Made by a program: the position numbers and the translations under genes
Shown: positions 54,561 to 64,000 of the stretch, one piece after another
Layout of the letters: the number at the start of each line of letters is the position of its first letter
How positions within the stretch are numbered: the stretch's first letter is position 1
NCBI RefSeq assembly: GCF_022539505.1
Contig: NC_061512.1
Span: 150,271,962 to 150,335,961 of the forward strand
Direction: 5' to 3'
Source: Lolium rigidum
Lineage: Eukaryota > Streptophyta > Magnoliopsida > Poales > Poaceae
DNA length: 64,000 bases
Notes under the pieces: model-generated
Told to the model about the DNA's origin: nothing
The model's database searches: none
What the model saw: only the letters and a program-made list of their open reading frames with translations

Positions 54561-56480
54561 TCCGCTTAACGGACGCTGTCTTACGCGGAGGATCTCGAGA
54601 TGGTGGACTCACGCTCGGGGTCCCTCTCGGGTAGGTGTGGACTTGGCTGCTCACCAGGACTGCCACCGAGGAGGAGTCGATGGCATTTGCTGCTCATGTG
54701 TAGGAGTCGGTGGCCTTTGCAAAAGGACGACGTACTTCTTCGGCCATAGGGCGAAACCGTGCTTGACATCGGCCAGCTGTCCTCTCATCTTCACCTCTAG
54801 GAATATCAAGCTCCACTTTTTCAAAACCCGAAACAACTTCATCCACCCCGACACGAACACAACCAGGTGGAATGGGCATATGATGGTGCATTGCTCCATC
54901 TTCACTTGGGTACACATAGCCGACCGCCACCTTAACGTACGCGGTCCCGATTAACATATGTAGCTCGCAATCCGTCTTCTCCGTGACATAATCCACGGGG
55001 TAGCTTCCTCCACATCCGTCAAGATGCGAGGAACCGACACCGCTTCTTCGCTGAGATGGGGCAGCATCGGCTTGTGGATCCCGTAGAAACAGCGGCTGAT
55101 CGGGTGCCCTCCGATTTCTCTCAAGAGCCTCCACCCTAGATAACAACTCCGTTACAATGTCGGCGTCCTTCTTCTTCTTTCGCGAACGGCTTCTATGAAG
55201 TGTCAGCGCTGTCCGGCCACGCTTCCTTCATGGTGAGACCCGGGCGAGCTCGTACCCGTCCAACATGTTCAGGGTTCCCCAGAGCGAGTGTCAGCTCGTC
55301 ATTCTCTCGATCGGGAATGTACTCTCCCTTCTCGACCTTGTCAATTGCATCTACAAGCTTCGGTACAATTGCCTCAATTTTTTCCTTCCATTTTCCCTTC
55401 GCAACGATCAACCCTGTCTTTGGGTCCAACCCCGCCCCATGAGCGAACAACCATAACTTGGACCGTTCGGGCCGGCCCCATGTCTCGTGGAGTGATTCCA
55501 TGATCCATCGGTTTATTCTCAAACGCCGTCCACTTCGGAATGGCACTCTTGTAGCCACCTGACCCCAAATGATGCGGAAGTTTCTTCTTTGCAGCATTTT
55601 CGGTATTTTTCTTCGATCGGGACACAAAAGTAGACGATTGCTTATACTCCTTAAATGCGGCCCAGTGATCTTTTATCTTCACTAGATTATCATCGAATAC
55701 CGGATCTTCATTCTTATATTTGTCCCATAAATTTTTCTTGAAGGTCCGGAATTGTATGGCCATCTTCTTCCATGTCCATTCCTTGACTTTATTCTTTCCG
55801 GCCTTCCGTCATGTCTTCCGGTAGGCTGAACTTTGTCATGAGCGTGTCCCAAAGAAATTTTTTTCATCGCGTCGTTGACATAACTAGCACCACTCTCCGG
55901 GTTCTTCGGCTTATGCCACTCTTGAATGCTGATCGGTACATGGTCCCTAACAATAACTCCGGATTGACTTGTAAATTTGCGGCAAAACTCCTTGGGCTCC
56001 ACTGGTTCACCATTATCCTTGAATGCCGTGAGGGCTAACCTGCCCTCGCACTTTAGCACCCGCGTCGGGCCTCGTTTTGATCTAACAGACTTGCTCGATG
56101 ATCCAGAAAGCTAAAAGAAAAAATTATTCGTTAATAAGTGCAATACAAATAAATGAATGCATCTAGGGATGAACATATAGACTAATTGATACATAGATAT
56201 ACACCTCGCCGGAGTTTGTGATGGACACTTCGTTGTCTCTTCTAACTTGTTCGGACTCAAGTCCCTCGCCAAAATCATTCGGAAAGTCTTGGTAATCGTT
56301 GTCATCTCCATCGTCGGGTTCCGGACCACGGGCACTCTCATAGATCAATTGCTGCACCGCTTCTTCCCCCTCCTCATCTCGGACGAAGGTGCCGTCCTCA
56401 CATACCTCAATGTCACTCGCAAAATTAAGAAAGCAATTGTATTTCATTCATCATGTCATGATCATATAACAGATTGCTAG
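54560..56480 (-). pseudogene. CACTA accessory ORF, 5' part (Transposase_24-like), frameshifted
   Basis: Minus-strand reading: an acidic N-terminal exon (56447-56200; EDGTFVRDEEGEEAVQQLIY, DDGDDNDYQDFPNDFGEGLE); an exon with LKCEGRLALTAFKDNGEPVE, SGVIVRDHVPISIQEWHKPK and YVNDAMKK (to about 55865); then pieces in changing frames: MAIQFRTFKKNLWDKY, DHWAAFKEYKQSS, HHLGSGGYKSAIPKWTAFEN (55763-55500), LWLFAHGAGLDPKTG and ENDELTLALGNPEHVGRV (55460-55250), LLSRVEALERN (55146 on). The order matches the plant CACTA ORF of the Transposase_24 type. Frame breaks occur near 55860 (beside a 7-T run), 55470, 55195 and 54700, so the protein cannot be made whole. It probably binds DNA or assists transposition in intact elements. 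Confidence 0.7.
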
Positions 56481-56529
56481 ATGGATAACAATTGAAATGA
56501 AGAAAGCAAAAAACCCTAACGGACCGCCA

Positions 56530-56725
56530 CGGCCACGGACACGGTGTTCCCCCTCCTCATCTCGCTCTTCTCTCTTTTCTCGACCCTAACCCTAACACTC
56601 GGCGCTCCTCCTCTCGCTCTTCTCTCTATGTCGCGGCGGCACCGCCACGGACTCGGCACCGCTACAGACCCTAACCCTAACACTCGGTGCTCCTCCTCTC
56701 GCTCTTCTCTCTATGCCGCTTCTCT
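56530..56725. repeat. Two-copy direct repeat with CCCTAACCCTAAC
   Basis: A block of about 50 bp, CTAACCCTAACACTCGG(C/T)G followed by CTCCTCCTCTCGCTCTTCTC, occurs at about 56584-56630 and 56668-56715. This is a local tandem duplication in the leader of the peroxidase pseudogene. Confidence 0.75.
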
Positions 56726-57442
56726 CGAGCAGGTTGGTTAATTGCCTTCTCTTCCTTCCACTCGCACTCTCGCCCAACTTCTACTCCACGTCCTGCCCTG
56801 GGCTTGCCGGCATCGTGCGGTCGGGGATGGCGTCGGCCGCTCGTGATGGAGTTAACCTGGTCAGTATTAGCACAGCCTCCTGGCGTCAACGGGGCGCTGA
56901 CCCATGATCAAACTCATGGTTCTGCACTTTTTACTAACCACGTATGGCTGACTCAGCTCCAACCGCTTTGTGTTTGCAGGTCGGAGGCCCCACCTGGAAC
57001 GTGCCGCTGGGGCGTAAGGACTCGCGCACGGCCAGCCAGAGCGCGGCCAACTCCAACCTCCCAGGCCCCGGCTCCAGCCTCGCCACCCTCATCTCCATGT
57101 TCGGGAACAAGAACCTCTCGCCGCAGGACATGACGGCGCTCTCCGGCACGCACACCATCGGGCGCTCGCAGATGCGGCTCTTCCGCAACCGCATCTACAC
57201 CGAGACCAACATCAACGCCAGCTTTGCCACGCCGCGACGAGGGACGTGCCCGCGCTCCGGCGGCGACGAGCAACCTCGCGCCCTTCGACGTGCGAACCGC
57301 CGACGGCTTCGACAACGCCTACTACCGGAACCTGGCTGAGCAGCGCGGCCCGCCGCACTCGACCGGGAGCTCTTCAACGGCGGCTCGCGAGACGCGCCGG
57401 TGAGGCAAGGTACAGCAACACCCCCAGCAGGTTCTCCGCCGA
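56713..57442 (+). pseudogene. Class III peroxidase pseudogene, truncated by gap
   Basis: The first exon reads MPLLSSRLVNCLLFLPLALS (possible signal peptide remnant), then SPNFYSTSCPGLAGIVRSGM, the N-terminal pattern of secreted class III peroxidases. The next matching coding starts at 56981 (after CAG): [40 protein letters not shown] and [18 protein letters not shown], containing the proximal haem His (LSGTHTIGR). The distal-His block (RLHFHDCFV type), normally between the two, is missing. After PRSGGD the frame shifts: [20 protein letters not shown] is in another frame. A further shift follows near 57345, and the gap starts at 57443. An intact enzyme would oxidise phenolics with hydrogen peroxide in the cell wall; this copy lacks an essential residue. 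Confidence 0.8.
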
Positions 57443-57542
57443 NNNNNNNNNNNNNNNNNNNNNNNNNNNNNNNNNNNNNNNNNNNNNNNNNNNNNNNNNN
57501 NNNNNNNNNNNNNNNNNNNNNNNNNNNNNNNNNNNNNNNNNN
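57443..57542. other. Assembly gap (100 N)
   Basis: Exactly 100 N; the true length is unknown. It cuts the end of the peroxidase pseudogene. Confidence 0.98.
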
Positions 57543-58680
57543 CCCTCCGAGTTCCTTTGCAAGCTCCGCCACTATTGTAGTGAGTTCGAAAATCGTGATA
57601 AAGTGTGCGAGAAGGAGAATATATTGTATTATTAGAAGAGAGGTATCTAAACAATCGAGAAGTAGCGAGAGGATCATACAATTACATCCACGACCTTAGG
57701 GGACTAGAAGGTCCCACCAACGCTCTTCTAAAGTTGGACATCCGCTGCTTATGGTTGTTAATTGTGATTTGGCAAAGTTTATTTGGCGCTGTATAAAAAT
57801 AACCAAGAAATAATAACCATTTTTTACACTTTGATTTTTTATAGGCTCATGAGAGAGTTTACGTTGACATTTATGTGTCACACAATTTGGCTTGACACCT
57901 TTTAGTTTTGATGCAATAAATATGGAGGCTATGTGCGAGAGTTAATCTCGGCAATGCCCATTGTCATGGACCAGGGTTTCTAGGGAAAATAGGGACACCA
58001 GTGGCTTCGTCGATTGGTCAGACAAAAAAGGTATCCGACGTATATTGATGGTGATCAAATTCGCCGAAACAATTAGGGTTACAATGATTCTGCTATGAAA
58101 CGAATATTGGATGCCCACTCCGATGTCTCCTCCTAGCCTTTAAATAGTAGGCTAGGTTCCGGAGGCCAACTCGAATCGGTTACAATTTACAATGTCGGTT
58201 TCTCTTCACAGCGTTATTACTTGCCTACTTTATTTAGTTCATGGGCTTCAGATGCTTCTGGACTTCATGGGCTTCGGATACTCCTTCCTGGATCTACCAG
58301 AGATAGCCAATCTTGAGGCCCAATATGATATCCCGTGTCACTATGTATGTAAAAAAAAGATGAATGACTTTGCAACATACTACATACCTTCCATATTTAT
58401 TGCATCAAAACTAAATGTGTCAAGCCAAAAATACAAGATAAGTTTATTTTTGGGAATATTAAGCCAAGGGGAAGGACGTCCGTTGGAAAACCGAAAGGGC
58501 CCAGACCGCCAGATTGCCTCACGGCTCGCTCGCCCGCCCATCGGATCCAATCTCTTCACTCGTCGTAGCCATTGGCTCTCCTCTTGACCAGGCGAACAAG
58601 AAATTCCACACGGCCCCCTCTTCCTTCCTCGTGCTCGCTCGCGCGCCGCGTCAAAACCCTAGCCACCTTCTTCCCGCAGC
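57543..58680 (+). other. FCA upstream region
   Basis: No gene is seen from 57543 to about 58450. GC content rises sharply at about 58500, and 58500-58680 is probably the FCA leader. It ends in a TAG in frame with the FCA ATG at 58660-58662. No clear TATA box was found, as in many constitutively expressed plant genes. The frames 58514-58894, 58572-58811 and 58651-58863 are by-products of the GC-rich first exon. Confidence 0.5.
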
Positions 58681-61600
58681 ATGCACCGCGGCAGCGACCG
58701 CTCCGGCGACCCCTCCGGCCCCGGGGCCGGCGGCCGCAGCGGCGGGGACGGCAGATTCGCGCGCGGACCCTCGCGCTGGTCCGGCGGCGGCGGCGGCGGG
58801 GGCGGGGGTAGCCCGGCCCACCGCTCCTCCTCCCGCGACGGCGGCGGAGGCGGGAGGTTCCATCCGTACCGTGCGCCGTCTGAGTACGCCGTAGGCGTTA
58901 GTGGAGCCGGAGGGTACAGAGGCGGCGGCGGCGGCGGCGGAGGCGACTTCGGTGAGGCGGATGGTGGGCAGAGGAACCGCTACGGAGGCGGCGGAGGCGG
59001 AGGCCGTGGTGACTACTCAGGTTGGTTCAGAAACTTCTCTTCGGCGCTTTGACTTTATTTCTAGGTATTGCTGTGCTGTCTCTAGATTCGGAACTTTAGC
59101 TTGTTATTTTGGACCGCTGTGGAATAGGCGATGCCATTGATTTTGCATGGCCTGTGGAGGATTGTACCTCGAATTCAGTCAGCTACTTTCAACTCGGCAT
59201 AGCTGACAAGTCAATGGTGGGATGCGACAAATTGCGCGTCCAAGTATGCACATCATGTATACGAACATGGCAAAACCACCGAACCTTGTTCATCAAGGGT
59301 GAACTTAGACTGGTCTTAGATGTATATATGGTGTAATTGGCATGAGGCACGCAGTTGTGTTCTGTCTCTCAGTTAAATCACATAATGATATGTCCTAGGA
59401 GCGTATCTCATTCTGAAGCTTCAGACAAGCTATCGCAGTCAAATCAACTTCAGCTTGGTCATATCTGCTTCAGCTATAACCCATGCATCTAAATGTTGCG
59501 ATTTCCCTCATATTATGCAGCTTATTTTTTCATTCACACCCATCCAATCAATTTAGTAAAACTTATGTTTGGTATAGATTCTGGTTTTACTGTTTTATCT
59601 CGTTGAACTCCAGTGGAGAAACGTTTGAGCTTAGGCTTACAACCTTTCACCTCCGAGTTAATTGATTTTCCTGTGGAACATTTCCTGCAGATCACGACAA
59701 CAAAAGTGGCCATGTTAAACTTTTTGTTGGATCAGTTCCGAGAACAGCAAGTGAAGACGATGTGAGTATAACTCTCACACGTAATGTAGTAGCTCCCCTT
59801 TCTTACCTGTAGATTTGTTAATACCTCTACTGTTCATTTTGCATGTTGATTTACCGTGCATAATCTCAGGACTCGGAAGTTGCTTGGTTTTACAATTATT
59901 TTAAGTTTGATCATATTCATGACACAATGTGAAGATTTATAGAAGTCCTGTAATTTAGCTTAGGAGATAAAAGGGGCAATAGGGTTTTTTGCTAAGAAAA
60001 TCTGATAAACATTTTTTTAGAAAGCTAGTGTAAAATTTTAAATTTGCTAAAGCTGTTTTTATCTAGCTAACGCTTATTTGCATAACTAATCTTTTTTTAA
60101 TCTCAGCTCCACTTGGAGCATTGTGCTTAGCCTTAATGTTATTTTGTCACAAGCTCACAAATTTGAAGATGAACGTAGTTGGGCCGTTTATTTACTTTTC
60201 TGTCTTTTCTCATTGACATTCTTTTGCTATGTTATTTCTTTTTCTCTTGTTGCTTATGCTTTTCTTTCTCTCGAGGATCGACATTTTTTTTGAAATTTTG
60301 TTTGTGAAAGACCCTTCTTCTGTCTTCAGGTTCGACCTTTATTTGAGAATCATGGAGATGTTCTTGAAGTTGCTATGATCAGGGACAGGAAAACTGGCGA
60401 ACAACAAGGTGAGCCAAAAGTATTTTTTCTTATTATATCAACATACCAGTATCTCTTTCTTTTCAGGTCTGAGAGTATCAGAAGCAACAAGGTTGCATGT
60501 TCTCTCAGTTAGATTTGGCGGTTGTTGATTTTTGTTAACTGCGCTCCCGTTCTGCTTACCTCCTCTGGGTTAGTAGAAGACAAGAAAGGGATCAACATAC
60601 TGTCGACTGATCACTGTAACCTAACTAGACCATTCTGCTGCTAGATAAGGCAGCAGATTTGGACAAAACTTTGTTCAGGTCATAGCAATTATATGCATGT
60701 TCAATGTAGTTTGACCAGAAATAACCAAGGTTGCTGTTTCAATTTTCATCTATTTCGCTTGAATGTGATGCAGAAGACCAGTTAACCTTCTAATGAATTA
60801 AGGCCAACCTGTGATTCTTTTCCTTTCATGGTTTCAGCTTCTTTCTTTAATATACTTGTTATCATGAGTTGCACTGTATGGAATCCCTGGTTGAATCCCT
60901 CAATGCACAATTGGTTGCCTGGTTGGATGATGCTGTGTGGTGTTTTACCGACTTATCTAAATTGATGTGATGTTACTCGTTTTATGTTGGGATATTGTGG
61001 TTGCATGCCAAATCTGGAGCTGTCCTTTGATTGGCAATATTATGCCTTTGTTCAGTTCAACTATACTTGATCGCTCTGCTGCCAGCAAAACGTATCTCCT
61101 GAGTTTTGGTTGTTTGGTTGTGCTACGCTGTGGCCCTGTGCAGTTTTGAATGTTTGTGTGTGACAGTGGAAAGTGGTTGATCCACTTACCGTTGGTAGTA
61201 TTATCTGATACCGCTGAAGTCTGGCTTCTGATGGTTCTGCCGTTCTTGTTCTTTCACCTTACATTGTCGCACAACAGAAATCTTGGTTACTTGATTTTCT
61301 TTTGTACTATTACATTATATGCTGACATGGACTACCAAAGTTATGCTCACTGTATGTGATTATGTACCCCGGCATAATTTATGTATGTCATTCATGTGGA
61401 GTCTTCCACCTGAACTGTTGGGCTCACAGGTTCATGCTGCGTGTAACTGTTGCATTCCGAATTAGCCACACAGATGATACAAATGCTATATGCTATGTGA
61501 AGTCCTTGGACTTGACCTGAGGTTGCTGTGTTCTTCGAAATGATTGGTGAAACATATGTCCTTATCTGGGAAAATTGGGGCTGAATCCTGTTTCTGGACC

Positions 61601-63989
61601 CTTGTCATATGTGTGTGTGTATGGGTTATATCAACACTCGGAGCTATTGGAGCTGTATGGCTGAGCAAAAAGATTTCGCTTGAGCTATGATATTGTTGAT
61701 ATATTTTGATTACCATGCATGATTTGGTTGCCATCTTGAGTGTGTCGACTGACAGTTGTGTGTACACAAGTCTTGCTCATGTTATTAACGTACTGCAGCG
61801 TAGCTTTGGTTGACTGTGCTATAGTGTTCAGCATGTAGTGGCATATTTGAGATGCTCTGTTGTGACAGGTTCTTATTATCCTTTGATGTATCAACTTGGT
61901 ACAACATAAGAAATGGTTTGTACAATTGTGGATGCCCCTTCACCGTATTTCTAGAATGTGAATATGGGCCAACCTTAGAAGTTTGTCTGGTTTTCCTAAT
62001 GGCCTGCCTCTTATCTCATGGGAACTTAAGCTTCTTTGTAGCTGATACTGTCTACACGACTGAACAATTTCTGTGCACACACTGTAATTACGGTGGATTG
62101 GTTATACATGGTGCTTTATGTGAAGCACACGCTTCTCTTTATTGCGAGTAATTCACTTCATGTTTTGTTCTTGTATTCTGGTGACGCCAGTAATGTTTCA
62201 TCATGGGATCTGGTTTGTCTTCTGAAATCTTAGTGCACCTTGCAGTCAGCTGGAGCATTGTAAAAATAACACTCGTGTTACGTCTGAAATTGTGCTTGAT
62301 GTTGCAAAGTACAGCCCAATTGATACGTTGACTTGTCTACATGCTGTTGTATGTTTTTTCTTATTCAACGTTTCTGTGCTTGTTTTGTTGATTGACTTCT
62401 GCTTCTGGACATTGGAAGTGGTGGACACTGTTTTTCTTGGTCAATGTGATCTTGAGCTTGATTACCTGTTTGAAAACAACCTCCTTATTTCCTTCTCTTT
62501 ACTAACTTTACTAGGTTTTTTTATTGCATCTACATTATATCAAACTGAAACACGCAGAAAATTGTAATGCCTTGTGATGAAATCAATATGTTCGCATTTG
62601 CAGGCTGTTGCTTTGTTAAATATGCGACTTCCGAAGAGGCTGAGAGAGCCATAAGAGCTCTTCATAACCAGTGGACTATACCTGGGGTAACTAGTTTTTG
62701 TTGGCCATCTGTTTAATGTCATTCTTTTGTCTGCAAATTATTGAATGTATCTGTTTCTGTCAGGCGATGGGCCCTGTTCAGGTTAGATATGCCGACGGTG
62801 AAAAGGAGCGTCATGGTAATAATTCAGAGTACCTTTGTTACATATTAGCTTGCCTATTAGTGGCATTTGTGCCATTTCTCCAGTTATTGTCTTGCAACTA
62901 TATTACAGAGTTTGTTTGCTATGATTTTTCAACATAATCCTTTTGACTGGCTGTTCAAAAAGCAATTAGCAAAAGGAAGCTTGCGATCCAGATTCAGCTG
63001 CACTGGATATAATGATATACCTGAATACATATCATGCCTTTTTTCACAGTAGCAGACTTCTCATATTCCTTTTTACCATTGGTTCAACATCCATACGTTT
63101 GTCCTATTCAAACTAGTACTGACTGATAAGAATCTTAATTATTTTATTCCGAGCTTGGCTAAAGAAAATTATTGTGAGAACTAAGTTATGCTTGACTTGT
63201 ATCTTCAGATCATTTCCTTGATTTACTTATTGATGATTAATTTTTTTGTCCACTAATTTGCTAGGGTCCATTGAGCACAAATTATTTGTCGCATCACTGA
63301 ATAAGCAGGCAACTGCAAAGGAGATTGAAGAGGTAAGGGACCATTTCTTTTTTACTTGATAGAAGTTTTCTTGGTTGAAAGAATATCTTGGTGTGGGGAA
63401 CTTCTCATCTATCTGTAACAATTGATGTTTTAGCAATTGCATATTAAATTGAATCTGTGCTCATTTTTTAAATAGATTTTTGCTCCTTTTGGTCACGTGG
63501 AAGATGTTTACATTATGAAAGATGGCATGAAGCAGAGTCGAGGTTTATAAGATTTCTTTCCCCGCTCCTTCAATCCACTTTTCTGTTCCAACTTCTGTTG
63601 TCACATATGTGATAACTTGCAGGTTGTGGCTTTGTCAAATTCTCATCAAAAGAACCTGCACTTGCGGCCATGAATTCTCTTAGTGGGACTTACATAATGA
63701 GGGTAAATATTCGTGCCAAGCCGACACATTGTGCATTTTTCCTTTTGAACTTACTGTATCCATTGTGTTGATAGGGGTGTGAACAACCATTAATAGTTCG
63801 ATTTGCTGATCCTAAGCGGCCTAGACCTGGAGAATCAAGGTGGTTAAGAATGCATATTTGTTTTGCTTATATTCTAACTCTGCACTATTTCCCGTTGCTG
63901 CTGTCTGAATTATCTTGTTTGGTTAGGGGTGGCCCTGCATTTGGAGGTCCCGGTGTCAGTCCTCGATCTGATGCAGCACTTGTTATCAG
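58681..63989 (+). CDS. FCA: Flowering time control protein FCA, 5' ten exons (partial)
   Basis: FCA is a nuclear RNA-binding protein that promotes proximal polyadenylation of target transcripts, lowers FLC in Arabidopsis and advances flowering. Exons: 58681-59020, 59691-59761, 60330-60408, 62604-62686, 62764-62815, 63265-63332, 63476-63542, 63623-63702, 63775-63839, 63927-63989; all have GT-AG borders and join in frame. Exon 1 encodes a Gly/Arg/Ser-rich N-terminus starting MHRGSDRSGDPSG, the start known from grass FCA. RRM1 begins at KLFVGSV (RNP2) with GCCFVKYA (RNP1). RRM2 begins at KLFVASLN with GCGFVKFSS. The tail reads FADPKRPRPGESRGGPAFGG. The WW domain lies beyond the window edge, and 64000 falls inside the next intron. 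The ATG is the first in frame after a stop at 58660. No disruption is visible, so the gene is probably functional. Confidence 0.94.
60409..62603 (+). other. FCA intron 3 (2195 bp)
   Basis: The intron begins GTGAGC and ends TTTGCAG, between the RRM1 segments TGEQQ and GCCFVKY. It is much longer than every other intron here. In Arabidopsis, intron 3 of FCA holds the promoter-proximal polyadenylation site used for autoregulation. I could not locate an AATAAA signal by eye. The frames inside (60967-61149, 61852-62151, 62292-62567) are not genes. Confidence 0.85.
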
Positions 63990-64000
63990 GTTTGATTTCC

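Larger units (their letters stand above)
52307..56480 (-). mobile_element. CACTA element with Ulp1-bearing ORF, transposase missing
   Basis: The plus strand at 52307 reads CACTGTAGAAAATCTC, a CACTA-type terminus. It is followed by many ACCGGT-containing subterminal motifs (GTACCGGTT and AACCGGTA, 52330-52515) in both orientations. Coding on the minus strand from about 56480 to 53010 encodes the accessory ORF typical of plant CACTA elements. No transposase (TNPD-like) ORF is present and no second terminus was found; the right side passes into peroxidase pseudogene sequence. Confidence 0.75.

Noticed and set aside
56584..56596. CCCTAACCCTAAC as an interstitial telomere repeat
   Set aside because: The plant telomere unit is CCCTAAA; here only two CCCTAAC units occur, as part of a 50 bp local duplication.
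57443..57542. Low-complexity or repeat sequence at the N-runs
   Set aside because: Runs of exactly 100 N are assembly placeholders, as at 42708-42807.
58514..58894. 126-codon Ala/Pro-rich frame over the FCA start
   Set aside because: It is an alternative frame of the GC-rich FCA leader and exon 1; splice-joined FCA coding is far better supported.
1..64000. CRISPR array, bacterial operons, rRNA or tRNA genes
   Set aside because: The window is plant nuclear DNA with spliced genes and plant transposons; no regularly spaced repeats or cloverleaf-type genes were seen by eye.

Overview
The window is a transposon-rich stretch of a cool-season grass genome, most probably Triticeae or a close Pooideae relative. 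I infer this from the nested Gypsy and Copia LTR families, CACTA elements with subterminal repeats, LINEs with short A-tails and small TIR elements, scattered between a few widely spaced, GC-rich, intron-containing plant genes. Two runs of exactly 100 N (42708-42807, 57443-57542) are scaffold gaps. Element family names are given only as likenesses, because no repeat database could be searched.

Only two genes look intact. A five-exon cinnamoyl-CoA reductase-type gene (37508-39692, +; 350 codons) has a TATA box, an AC element of the kind bound by lignin MYB factors, and a Tourist-like MITE in its promoter. At the right edge lies the 5' half of the flowering-time RNA-binding protein gene FCA (58681 onward, +): ten exons covering the Gly-rich N-terminus and both RRM domains, with a 2.2 kb intron 3. 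Two decayed genes were recognised: an invertase/pectin methylesterase inhibitor-like pseudogene (about 19274-19818) and a class III peroxidase pseudogene (about 56713-57442).

Layout: 1-2464 GC-rich repeat and a CACTA Transposase_24-like remnant; 2465-9245 a nest of opposed Gypsy LTR pieces, one complete Gypsy LTR (5278-6993) and a Copia LTR piece; 9246-16329 AT-rich sequence with a Mutator-type MITE, an orphan CACTA end and a collapsed Copia; 16330-19069 a young 5'-truncated LINE with a 16 bp target-site duplication; 19070-22960 the inhibitor pseudogene and a Gypsy LTR with rearranged gag; 22980-32580 mostly gene-free sequence plus gypsy-type ORF pieces, a Harbinger-like ORF remnant, a complete TIR element carrying a B3-domain remnant, and a LINE tail; 34480-35520 CACTA-type tandem repeats; 37182-39692 the CCR gene; 40842-48283 two Gypsy elements split by a gap; 48284-49361 a transposon-borne ORF; 52307-56480 a CACTA element with a Ulp1-like protease ORF; then the peroxidase pseudogene and FCA.

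The genes show no operon-like cooperation: CCR acts in phenylpropanoid metabolism and FCA in the nucleus in RNA processing and flowering. The most unusual object is the ORF at 48284-49183. It combines four SUMO-acceptor-like motifs, a SUMO-interaction-like motif and a UIM-like helix, lies in the remains of a TIR element, and is joined in frame to the end of a Gypsy LTR. A degenerate SUMO-protease-type (Ulp1/C48) domain sits in the CACTA element about 4 kb away. Any link between them is speculation.
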